Positions 1 through 5,129 of a DNA stretch of 6,375 nt are shown in pieces. The DNA comes from Chloroflexota bacterium. GTDB taxonomy: Bacteria > Chloroflexota > Dehalococcoidia > Lucifugimonadales > JADFKI01. Location: positions 1 to 6,375 of the forward strand of contig VXRI01000199.1 in assembly GCA_009838595.1 (NCBI GenBank), in the 5' to 3' direction. Made by a program: the position numbers and the translations under genes. How positions within the stretch are numbered: position 1 is the first letter of the stretch; the number at the start of each line of letters is the position of its first letter. Below the pieces are notes generated by a model. That model worked only from the letters and a program-made list of their open reading frames with translations, was not told the origin of the DNA and did not search any database.

Positions 1-103
1 GGCGCATCCTCGTGGCTTTTTCAACTATGTCTGAAACTAGCACCAATGGTTAGTATCCTTATCGGACATCTTGAAGTATAACAGTACACAGGAGCATACA
101 CCA
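1..103. other. Left-edge stretch upstream of the aldolase gene
   Basis: No gene can be assigned here. All three plus-strand frames could be read as short tails of something beginning before the window: frame 1 stays open to a TAA at 79-81, frame 2 to a TGA at 32-34, and frame 3 to a TAG at 49-51. None of the tails is recognisable. The only functional element I can support is the ribosome binding site just before the ATG at 104. A TATAAC at 77-82 resembles a -10 box but lacks a matching -35. Confidence 0.3.
90..94 (+). promoter_or_regulatory. Shine-Dalgarno AGGAG that fixes the aldolase start
   Basis: AGGAG lies 9 bases before the ATG at 104, which is ideal spacing. An in-frame TTG at 71 would add 11 residues (MKYNSTQEHTP) but has no comparable site in front of it. 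The site itself would sit inside that longer frame, so the ATG at 104 is preferred. Confidence 0.8.
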
Positions 104-1015
104 ATGGATAAAGCATTTCGCGGCAGCCACATCGTCCTCGCCACACCATTCACCGCAGACGGTAGCGCCATCGACACTAGCGCTTTGCACCGCATTGTTG
201 ACTGGCAGATTGAATCTGGCAGCCATGGGCTGATTTCACTGGGCAGCACGGGCGAGTTTTTGTCTGTCACCGATGAAGAACGCAGGCTTATTGTAGGGAC
301 CGTAGTGGACGCCGCGAACGGCCGCGTTCCCGTGCTCATCGGCACGGCGGACGAATGGACGGACAAGACGGTGCGATATTCCGTCGAGGCACAGGCGGCG
401 GGCGCGGACGGTCTGATGATTATCTCGCCGTACTATTCCAGCCCGACCGAAGACGAGCTTTTCGAGCACTTTCGCCGCATCAGCGACGCCGTGAGCATAC
501 CCATCATGGTTTACAACAACCCGAACACCGCGAATGTTGACCTGCGCCCGGAGTTTGTGGCACGGCTGGGCGATCTGGAGAATGTGCGCTACATCAAGGA
601 ATCGAGCGGCGATATTTCGCGCGTCCGTGAGATCCACCGCATCAGCAACAGTGTATCCGTGTTCGCCGGATATCATCCATTCGAAGCGCTGGCAGCGGGA
701 GCGAAGGGCTATGTCTCGGTCATTGGCAATTTCCTGCCTGCGGAATCCGCCGCCGTCTGTGACCTGATGGACGCGGGCAGGCACAACGAAGCACTGCGAC
801 TGTACAACCGCATGATACCGCTGTTGAACGCCATCGCCGGCGACAAGTATGTGTCCGCGACCAAGTGCGCGATGGCAGCGGTCGGCATGCCAATTGGAGA
901 CCCAAGACCCCCAAGACTAACGCTGCCCAATGCGGACGCCGCAAGGCTGCGCGGGCTAATCGCCGAGTTCAAGCGCGAATCTATTATGCAGGAGGCGGTA
1001 GAGGCTGCGGACTAG
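104..1015 (+). CDS. Dihydrodipicolinate synthase / N-acetylneuraminate lyase family (class I aldolase) protein
   Basis: A 303-residue TIM-barrel enzyme of the DapA/NanA superfamily, which forms a Schiff base between an active-site lysine and pyruvate (or another 2-oxo acid) in an aldol or retro-aldol reaction in the cytoplasm. From the ATG the visible family motifs are GSTGE (47-51), the catalytic tyrosine in YNNPNT (Tyr137) and the Schiff-base lysine in KESSGD (Lys165). The length is normal (about 290-305). The arginine that true DHDPS carries in its YNxPxRT motif (Arg138 in E. coli DapA) is replaced by Thr142, and the first motif is Ser-Thr as in NanA rather than Thr-Thr. No lysine-pathway gene is nearby. 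I therefore infer a catabolic or otherwise divergent member (for example a sugar-acid aldolase or dehydratase) rather than lysine-pathway DapA. The substrate cannot be told from sequence. The gene is apparently monocistronic and convergent with rimM, with a 20-base gap and no obvious terminator. Confidence 0.88.
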   Translation: MDKAFRGSHIVLATPFTADGSAIDTSALHRIVDWQIESGSHGLISLGSTGEFLSVTDEERRLIVGTVVDAANGRVPVLIGTADEWTDKTVRYSVEAQAAGADGLMIISPYYSSPTEDELFEHFRRISDAVSIPIMVYNNPNTANVDLRPEFVARLGDLENVRYIKESSGDISRVREIHRISNSVSVFAGYHPFEALAAGAKGYVSVIGNFLPAESAAVCDLMDAGRHNEALRLYNRMIPLLNAIAGDKYVSATKCAMAAVGMPIGDPRPPRLTLPNADAARLRGLIAEFKRESIMQEAVEAAD

Positions 1016-1035
1016 ATTAGGATACATAGACTGAC

Positions 1036-1545
1036 CTAGGCTAGACCGTCAGGCAGACTGATCGTCATCCGGCTCGCCTGCAAATCGACATCCAAAACCA
1101 CATCCGGAAGCGCGGGGATTAGGATGTCACGGCGGTCGTCTTCGTGGACCACATACACGTCGTTGCTGCCGGTCACGATAATCTCGCTGATTACGCCGAG
1201 GTTTTCGCCGTCTTCGGCTAGGACCTGCATGCCGAGAATCTGGAAGTGATAGTACATGCCGTCGGGCAGTGGTTCGACCTGATCCGGCAGGATGGTCAGT
1301 TCTTCGCCGCGCAGGGATTCGGCTTGCGTCCTATCGGCTACGGTGTCCAACTTCACGAGGATGCCGCGCTTGTTCTTGCGCGAGTGTTCCACACGGGTGG
1401 GATTGCCTTTCAAACGCAATTCGCTGCCCGCAGCGAATCGATTAGGAGCGTCTGACAGCACCTCCACGCTCACATCGCCGCGCACGCCCCATGCGGAGCG
1501 TATTCTACCAACGACGATGGGTTGTTCTTCACTAGATGCGGGCAT
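1036..1545 (-). CDS. rimM: Ribosome maturation factor RimM
   Basis: RimM binds uS19 and helps mature the 3' (head) domain of the 30S subunit in the cytoplasm. From the ATG at 1545 the protein is 169 residues, the usual length. It has an N-terminal RimM domain (VVGRIRSAWGVRGDV, about residues 11-25, the classic VGxIxxxxGxxG opening) and a C-terminal PRC-barrel domain (about 96-169) with YYHFQILG (98-105), the GSNDVYVV segment and a terminal IPALPDVVLDVDL...LPDGL block. The reading frame extends upstream to 1713, but those 56 extra residues are not RimM-like and about half come from a palindromic repeat, so they are rejected. No good Shine-Dalgarno precedes the ATG at 1545. A TTG two codons earlier is an alternative start. 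The gene is third in an rpsP-khpA-rimM series, but 238 bases separate it from khpA and no trmD follows. Confidence 0.95.
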   Translation of the reverse strand: MPASSEEQPIVVGRIRSAWGVRGDVSVEVLSDAPNRFAAGSELRLKGNPTRVEHSRKNKRGILVKLDTVADRTQAESLRGEELTILPDQVEPLPDGMYYHFQILGMQVLAEDGENLGVISEIIVTGSNDVYVVHEDDRRDILIPALPDVVLDVDLQASRMTISLPDGLA

Positions 1546-1783
1546 GGGCAAATCGGTGATGCAGAGGTAGCGATGGGAGAGATAGAGGCATGTGTGCGAA
1601 GGAAATGCCGGAGCTAGGCTGTATTGACAATTCGCTTTTTCCTTGTCATTTCGAGTGAAGCGAGAATCTGAAGTCGGAAACAGGTTCGCCGGCAACGATT
1701 TCAGATTCCTCACTGCGTTCGGAATGACAACATAGCCCTATTTTTCGAAGATAGACGCATCAGCATTCAATTGTCCACAGAAC
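1546..1783. other. khpA-rimM spacer, widened by the repeat
   Basis: These 238 bases are non-coding apart from the repeat element. In the usual operon khpA and rimM are nearly adjacent. The side next to khpA (1731-1783) has no recognisable signal. The side next to rimM (1546-1642) is the presumed rimM leader and shows no Shine-Dalgarno and no convincing promoter. A minus-strand TTGTCA near 1626-1631 could serve as a -35, but no -10 follows at the right distance. Confidence 0.5.
1643..1730. repeat. Imperfect palindromic repeat element (MITE/REP-like) between khpA and rimM
   Basis: Two arms of about 31-32 bases face each other: the left arm 1643-1673 begins TTGTCATTTCGAGTGAAGCG, and the right arm 1699-1730 has the reverse complement beginning TTGTCATTCCGAACGCAGTG. 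They differ at about five or six positions plus one indel, and both end in AATCTGAA. The central loop is about 25 bases. RNA from either strand would fold into a long hairpin. TGTCATT...GAGGAATCT palindromes of this sort are, from memory, dispersed non-coding repeats in many environmental bacterial genomes. I see no clear target-site duplication and no second copy in the window. It encodes no protein of its own. Confidence 0.8.
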
Positions 1784-2014
1784 CTAGTCAATCTTGAGGA
1801 CGACCCGCGTGTTTTCTTTCACGGCTGCCACGCGCAGAAGCGCACGGATGGACTGCGCCACCCGGCCCTGTCTGCCGATGACTTTGCCCTTGTCCGATGG
1901 CGCGACTTCAAGGCGCAAAACTATGAATCCGTCGTCTTCCTCTTCTTCGATGACCACGACTTCATCCGGATCAGATACGATTGCCTTTGCGATGTATTCG
2001 ACGATGTCTTTCAT
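1784..2014 (-). CDS. khpA: KH-domain RNA-binding protein KhpA (YlqC family)
   Basis: A 76-residue single KH-domain protein, the normal KhpA length. The nucleic-acid-binding GxxG loop is visible as GRQG (47-50) within GKVIGRQGR (43-51), followed by the helix VAQSIRALLRVAAV. In studied bacteria KhpA acts in the cytoplasm, often paired with KhpB, as a broad RNA-binding protein affecting cell division and mRNA behaviour. Its position between rpsP and rimM is the conserved one. It starts two bases after the rpsP stop codon (TAG, CA, ATG), and the only purine-rich candidate (GGAG) lies about 14 bases upstream, so translation is probably coupled to rpsP. An acidic run (EEEEDD, 23-28) sits between the first helix and the next strand. 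Confidence 0.93.
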   Translation of the reverse strand: MKDIVEYIAKAIVSDPDEVVVIEEEEDDGFIVLRLEVAPSDKGKVIGRQGRVAQSIRALLRVAAVKENTRVVLKID

Positions 2015-2016
2015 TG

Positions 2017-2361
2017 CTAGCTTGTCGTCTCCGTATCATCAGCGCCGTTCGAGCCTTCATCAGAATTCGCGTCCCCTTCGGACTCGCTTTCAGTGACGGC
2101 TTCCGCTGTCACGGCTTCTACGGCGGGCGGTCCCATCTTGTCTATGATGCGCTGCACAGCGTCCGACGGCTTTGCGCCGACGCTGAGCCATTTGCGCGCC
2201 TTTTCCTCGTCAATGACCACGGTCGGTGGCTCGGTACGCGGGTTGTAGTGGCCAAGATAGTCCACGAAAGCGCCGTCTCGCGCCGCCCTAGAATCGGCGA
2301 CTACTATGCGGTAGCTCGGCTGGTTTTTCGCGCCAACCCGTCTTAATCTCATCCTGAGCAT
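2017..2361 (-). CDS. rpsP: Small ribosomal subunit protein bS16
   Basis: bS16, an early-binding 30S assembly protein. Residues 1-78 match the family end to end: the start MLRMRLRRVGAKNQPSYRIV, then VADSRAARDG, the LGHYNP loop, and the KARKWLSVGAKPSDAV segment. The family is usually 80-90 residues. This one is 114 because of a tail (about 79-114) that holds eleven Asp/Glu and no Lys/Arg and is rich in Ser, Thr, Ala and Gly, so it is probably disordered. The start is the ATG at 2361; GGAAGGA at 2373-2379 lies 11 bases upstream, slightly long but plausible. rpsT ends 78 bases upstream and khpA follows after two bases, so the three are likely co-transcribed. Confidence 0.97.
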   Translation of the reverse strand: MLRMRLRRVGAKNQPSYRIVVADSRAARDGAFVDYLGHYNPRTEPPTVVIDEEKARKWLSVGAKPSDAVQRIIDKMGPPAVEAVTAEAVTESESEGDANSDEGSNGADDTETTS

Positions 2362-2372
2362 CGTGCTAATAA

Positions 2373-2379
2373 TCCTTCC
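2373..2379 (-). promoter_or_regulatory. Shine-Dalgarno GGAAGGA for rpsP
   Basis: Read on the minus strand, GGAAGGA precedes the rpsP ATG by 11 bases. A second in-frame ATG three codons into the gene would put the site still further away, so the first ATG is preferred. That choice also matches the ML-R-RL start of the family. Confidence 0.55.
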
Positions 2380-2390
2380 CAGTCGTATCG

Positions 2391-2405
2391 GTTGCGCACC
2401 GCAAC
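2391..2405 (-). promoter_or_regulatory. Short hairpin in the rpsT-rpsP spacer
   Basis: GTTGCG and CGCAAC form a perfect 6-bp stem around a 3-base loop, 30 bases upstream of the rpsP start. No T-run follows in the minus-strand direction, so it is not a convincing intrinsic terminator. It could be a processing or leader hairpin. A 6-bp stem can easily arise by chance. Confidence 0.25.
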
Positions 2406-2439
2406 GCGCCGGTGCATGGTGGACAAAATTGCCGCAGCG

Positions 2440-2700
2440 TTAGCTTGCGTTCTTTGCCTTTTGCAGCGCCTTCATAATTCTCGACTTGCGGCGCGATGCG
2501 TTGTTCGCGTGAAGTGCGCCCTTTTGTGCCGCCTTATCCAGCGCCACGAACGCCGACTGTACTGCCTTCTCGGCACTGTCGATGTCGTTGGCATCGATTA
2601 GCGCCCGCGCCTTCCTGACTTCTGTCTTGGCTCGCGTACGCAGCGGTATATTGCGGCCGCGCTTGCGAACCTGAACTCGTGCTGACTTTGCGCTTGGCAC
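2440..2700 (-). CDS. rpsT: Small ribosomal subunit protein bS20
   Basis: bS20, a primary 16S-rRNA-binding protein of the 30S body. The 86-residue product is normal in length and composition: a basic N-terminus (MPSAKSARVQVRKRGRN), helical central repeats (AEKAVQSAFVALDKAAQKG) and the diagnostic HANNASRRKSRIMKALQK segment (about residues 64-81), corresponding to the conserved HKNKAARHKA region. It starts with GTG at 2700. An exact AGGAGG eight bases upstream leaves little doubt about that choice. relA ends 73 bases upstream and rpsP begins 78 bases downstream. rpsT is more often a solitary gene, so its place between relA and rpsP is unusual. Confidence 0.97.
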   Translation of the reverse strand: MPSAKSARVQVRKRGRNIPLRTRAKTEVRKARALIDANDIDSAEKAVQSAFVALDKAAQKGALHANNASRRKSRIMKALQKAKNAS

Positions 2701-2708
2701 TTTGTCGT

Positions 2709-2714
2709 CCTCCT
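2709..2714 (-). promoter_or_regulatory. Consensus Shine-Dalgarno AGGAGG for rpsT
   Basis: A perfect minus-strand AGGAGG lies eight bases before the GTG at 2700. It is the strongest ribosome binding site in the window and decides in favour of a GTG start. Confidence 0.9.
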
Positions 2715-2721
2715 GAATTGC

Positions 2722-2749
2722 AGCCGCTGGGGGCCGTACCCTGTCGGCT
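2722..2749 (-). promoter_or_regulatory. Possible two-part hairpin in the rpsT leader
   Basis: On the minus strand AGCCG and CGGCT can pair. Inside them GGG and CCC can pair around a 5-base loop, giving a bulged hairpin that ends seven bases before the AGGAGG site. A leader structure would fit autogenous control of ribosomal protein synthesis, which is known for bS20 in E. coli, but this is inference from one sequence. Confidence 0.25.
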
Positions 2750-2773
2750 TATCGTTTACGTTTAGTCCGGTGG

Positions 2774-4939
2774 CTAGACTCTTCCCCTGCTGACGCCAAT
2801 AACGCCGCGCACACTCTCCATCTTGGAGAACAGCCGGTTTAGCTGGCTAATCCCGTCAACATATACGGTCAGAGAGATGATGCTAGTATCCTTTTCTTCC
2901 TCCGACACGCATGAAGCTATGTTAACACCTTCTTCGGAAACAAGGGAAGTAATATCGCGGAGCAGCCCTACCCGGTCTTGCGCTTCCAGTCGAACACGCA
3001 CCGGGTATAGTTCGTGCGCACGACTCCAAGCGACATTTACCAGACGCTCGGTCTCGCGCTCAGCAAGGATGTTGGAGCAGTTGCGCCGGTGCACCGTTAC
3101 GCCACGGGTTCGCGTGATGTAGCCAACGATGTCGTCGCCCAGCACGGGCGTACAGCAGTTCGCCATGCGGGTGAGCAAGTCGCCCACGCCCAACACTTCG
3201 ACGCCTGACGCGGGACCGGTCGTCGGCACTTTGTATATCTTCTCGAAGTCCGCGTCCGGCGGTATCTCTCGGCTTGCGATGCGCTCGACAACCTGTTCGA
3301 CAGTGATTTCGCCGCCGCCCAAGGCGACCATGAATTCGTCCGCGCCGTTGAAGCCGAGCACACTGGCAAGCTCCCCATCCGTCATTGCCTGATTTAGGCG
3401 GCGCAATTGTCGGCGGAATATATCCCTGCCGCGCTCAAGGCTTGCGCGGCGCTCCTGCCGGTTAAACCATTGCCGCACCTTAGTGCGCGCAGAGTTCGTG
3501 CTGAGGTAGCCCAGGCTAGGGTTAAGCCAGTCTAGGCTGGGTCCCCTGACCGCCTTGCTGGTCATAATTTCAACCGTGTCTCCGTTCTGAAGCTGGTAAG
3601 TGAGTGCGACCAGCTTACCGTTCACCTTCGCACCGATGCAACGATAGCCGACATCGGTATGAATGCGGAACGCGAAGTCCAAGGGTGTTGCGCCGGCGGG
3701 CAGTTCCTTCAAGTCGCCCTTTGGCGTATAGACGAAGACTTGATTCTTGAATATGTCGGTCTTAAACGACTCTACATATTCGTGCGGATTGCTGACATCG
3801 CGTTGCCACTCGAGAATCTGACGCAACCATGTCATCTTCTTGTCGAACTCTACGTCCGCCGTCTTGCCCTCCTTGTAGAGCCAGTGCGCGGCAACGCCGT
3901 ATTCCGCGAGGTTGTGCATCTCGCGCGTGCGTATCTGTACTTCGACGGGGTGCGCGTCGATACACAGCACCGTGGTGTGTAGCGACCTGTATAGGTTGTC
4001 TTTCGGATTGGCAATATAGTCGTCGAACTGACCGGGCAACGGCCGCCAGTTAGAGTGCACCACGCCGAGCGCGAGATAGCAATCCCTAACCGAGTCCACA
4101 AGAATACGCAGCGCGAATAAGTCGTGGATGTCGTTCACACCCAAGTTCTGTCGGCGATACTTCTCAGTCTTCTTGTGTATGCTGTATATGTGCTTCGGCC
4201 TGCCCGTAACCTCCGCTGTAATGCCCGCCTTGTCCAGCTCGGATTGCAGCAGCGAGCGCACGCTTTCGATGTAGTCCTCGCGTTCCTGACGCTTGGCGTT
4301 CAGCATGCTGGATATTTCCTGATACGCGTCGTTGTTCAGGTGCTGGAACGCCAGGTCTTCCAGCCTCCACTTGACTTCCCAGATGCCAAGCCGGTGCGCG
4401 AGCGGCGCGAACACTTCAAGCGTTTCCTTCGCAATCGCCCTGCGTCTGTCTGGCGAGAGCGCCTGCAATGTTCGCATGTTGTGCAGCCTATCCGCCAGCT
4501 TAATTAGAACGACGCGGACATCTTCCGCCATCGTAACGAGCATTTTGCGCAGGCTTGCGGCTTGTCCTAAGTCAACTTCGTTGCCGCGCAACAGGAAGCC
4601 GTTTCTGCCCTCCTCGGCGTCTATCTCCGCCTTGGTCAGTTTCGTTACGCCATCGACCATACCGGCAATTTCGCCGCCGAATTCGTTCTCGATGTCCTCG
4701 AGGCACACATCACAGTCTTCGACGACATCGTGTAGCAACGCCGCGGCGAGTGCATTGGCGTCCAGACGCAAATCGGCGAGATACAGCGCAGTCTGTAGTG
4801 GGTGTTCAATGAAAGGCTCGCCGGAACGCCGCACCTGTCCATCGTGGGCTTTCGCCGCATACGCATAAGCCTGCCCGATGATGCCTAGCCTGTCCGCCGG
4901 GATGTATGTCCTTGCCTTGTCTAGTAGCGTATCAACCAT
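2774..4939 (-). CDS. relA: RelA/SpoT-family (p)ppGpp synthetase / hydrolase
   Basis: A long RSH enzyme of 721 residues that makes, and probably degrades, the stringent-response alarmone (p)ppGpp. Domains in order: HD hydrolase (about 25-180) with His46, HDVVED (70-75) and KLADRLHN (147-154), all metal and catalytic positions present; synthetase (about 240-360) with TGRPKHIYSI (245-254), NPKDNLYRSLHTTV (311-324) and the catalytic glutamate in VEVQIRT (Glu333); TGS (about 396-462); the Cys-rich zinc-finger-like domain with NCC (594-596), His617 and Cys621; and ACT (about 646-721). The intact HD site points to a bifunctional Rel/SpoT-type enzyme. However, the loop that reads RFKD in bifunctional enzymes and EFDD in monofunctional RelA reads QFDD here (304-307). 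The start is the ATG at 4939, with GGAG four bases upstream. The gene is the first of five codirectional genes and has a probable promoter at 4992-5020. Confidence 0.96.
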   Translation of the reverse strand: MVDTLLDKARTYIPADRLGIIGQAYAYAAKAHDGQVRRSGEPFIEHPLQTALYLADLRLDANALAAALLHDVVEDCDVCLEDIENEFGGEIAGMVDGVTKLTKAEIDAEEGRNGFLLRGNEVDLGQAASLRKMLVTMAEDVRVVLIKLADRLHNMRTLQALSPDRRRAIAKETLEVFAPLAHRLGIWEVKWRLEDLAFQHLNNDAYQEISSMLNAKRQEREDYIESVRSLLQSELDKAGITAEVTGRPKHIYSIHKKTEKYRRQNLGVNDIHDLFALRILVDSVRDCYLALGVVHSNWRPLPGQFDDYIANPKDNLYRSLHTTVLCIDAHPVEVQIRTREMHNLAEYGVAAHWLYKEGKTADVEFDKKMTWLRQILEWQRDVSNPHEYVESFKTDIFKNQVFVYTPKGDLKELPAGATPLDFAFRIHTDVGYRCIGAKVNGKLVALTYQLQNGDTVEIMTSKAVRGPSLDWLNPSLGYLSTNSARTKVRQWFNRQERRASLERGRDIFRRQLRRLNQAMTDGELASVLGFNGADEFMVALGGGEITVEQVVERIASREIPPDADFEKIYKVPTTGPASGVEVLGVGDLLTRMANCCTPVLGDDIVGYITRTRGVTVHRRNCSNILAERETERLVNVAWSRAHELYPVRVRLEAQDRVGLLRDITSLVSEEGVNIASCVSEEEKDTSIISLTVYVDGISQLNRLFSKMESVRGVIGVSRGRV

Positions 4940-4943
4940 AAAT

Positions 4944-4947
4944 CTCC
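4944..4947 (-). promoter_or_regulatory. Shine-Dalgarno GGAG for relA
   Basis: GGAG on the minus strand lies four bases before the relA ATG. The spacing is short but usable, and no other in-frame start nearby has a better site. Confidence 0.5.
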
Positions 4948-4963
4948 ACGCCTGTGCCGCGCG

Positions 4964-4979
4964 TCAATTGTGTAATTGA
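4964..4979. repeat. Inverted repeat in the relA leader
   Basis: TCAATT-GTGT-AATTGA is a perfect 6-bp inverted repeat with a 4-base centre, 24 bases upstream of the relA start and just downstream of the predicted transcription start. It could be an operator half of a larger site or a weak leader hairpin. Its AT-rich composition raises the chance of coincidence. Confidence 0.4.
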
Positions 4980-4982
4980 ACT

Positions 4983-4999
4983 GATATATTAAGTATATC
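4983..4999. promoter_or_regulatory. Palindrome overlapping the relA -10 box (possible operator)
   Basis: GATATA-TTAAG-TATATC is a perfect 6-bp inverted repeat with a 5-base centre. One arm contains most of the proposed -10 hexamer. A dimeric repressor bound here would block RNA polymerase. Some self-complementarity is expected in any AT-rich promoter core, so the regulatory reading is tentative. Confidence 0.35.
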
Positions 5000-5020
5000 C
5001 TAGCGAACGCCGCCATACAA
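4992..5020 (-). promoter_or_regulatory. Putative sigma70-type promoter for relA and the downstream genes
   Basis: On the minus strand TTGTAT (5015-5020) and TATACT (4992-4997) are separated by exactly 17 bases. The -10 matches the consensus at five of six positions; the -35 matches only TTG. Transcription would begin near 4985, giving a leader of roughly 45 bases before the relA ATG. The stretch is markedly AT-rich compared with its surroundings. Confidence 0.5.
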
Positions 5021-5129
5021 TCGGCAATGGGTGTCATAAGTCCATTCTCGCCTTCAAGTTGGGAAGTTAGAATAGAGTGTGTACGAGCATGCTCTTCCAA
5101 ATAAGCATGGAATTATTAGAACATACCAC

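Larger units (their letters stand above)
4940..5129. other. Spacer between the transporter and relA
   Basis: The relA-proximal half (about 4940-5020) carries the proposed relA promoter, its palindromes and the ribosome binding site. The remainder (5021-5129) has no recognisable gene or intrinsic terminator. It contains one perfect 10-bp palindrome, GAGCATGCTC, at 5085-5094, without a following T-run in either direction. Confidence 0.5.

Noticed and set aside
77..82. TATAAC as a -10 box for the aldolase gene
   Set aside because: No -35 at 16-18 bases, and the transcription start would fall at the Shine-Dalgarno itself.
71..103. TTG-started 11-residue N-terminal extension of the aldolase
   Set aside because: The AGGAG site lies within the extension and is ideally spaced for the ATG at 104; the added residues are not family-like.
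41..107. Direct repeat CACCAATGG at about 41-49 and 99-107
   Set aside because: A single short repeat around two ATG triplets; no further similarity in the flanks.
236..784. Long minus-strand frame opposite the aldolase gene (182 codons)
   Set aside because: It is an antisense shadow of a clear family protein; its translation shows no recognisable domain.
901..917. CCAAGAC repeated twice in the aldolase gene
   Set aside because: It lies within codons for the normal DPRPPRL segment and causes no change in reading frame.
1031..1052. CTGAC...GTCAG inverted repeat as a bidirectional terminator between the convergent genes
   Set aside because: Only a 5-bp stem around a 12-base loop, mostly inside the rimM 3' end, with no T-run.
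4332..4868. Long plus-strand frame of 178 codons opposite relA
   Set aside because: The Ser/Arg-rich translation is typical of an antisense frame over the conserved HD domain of relA.
5085..5094. GAGCATGCTC palindrome downstream of the transporter
   Set aside because: A 10-bp palindrome without flanking symmetry or T-run; it contains a common restriction-type core and may be chance.
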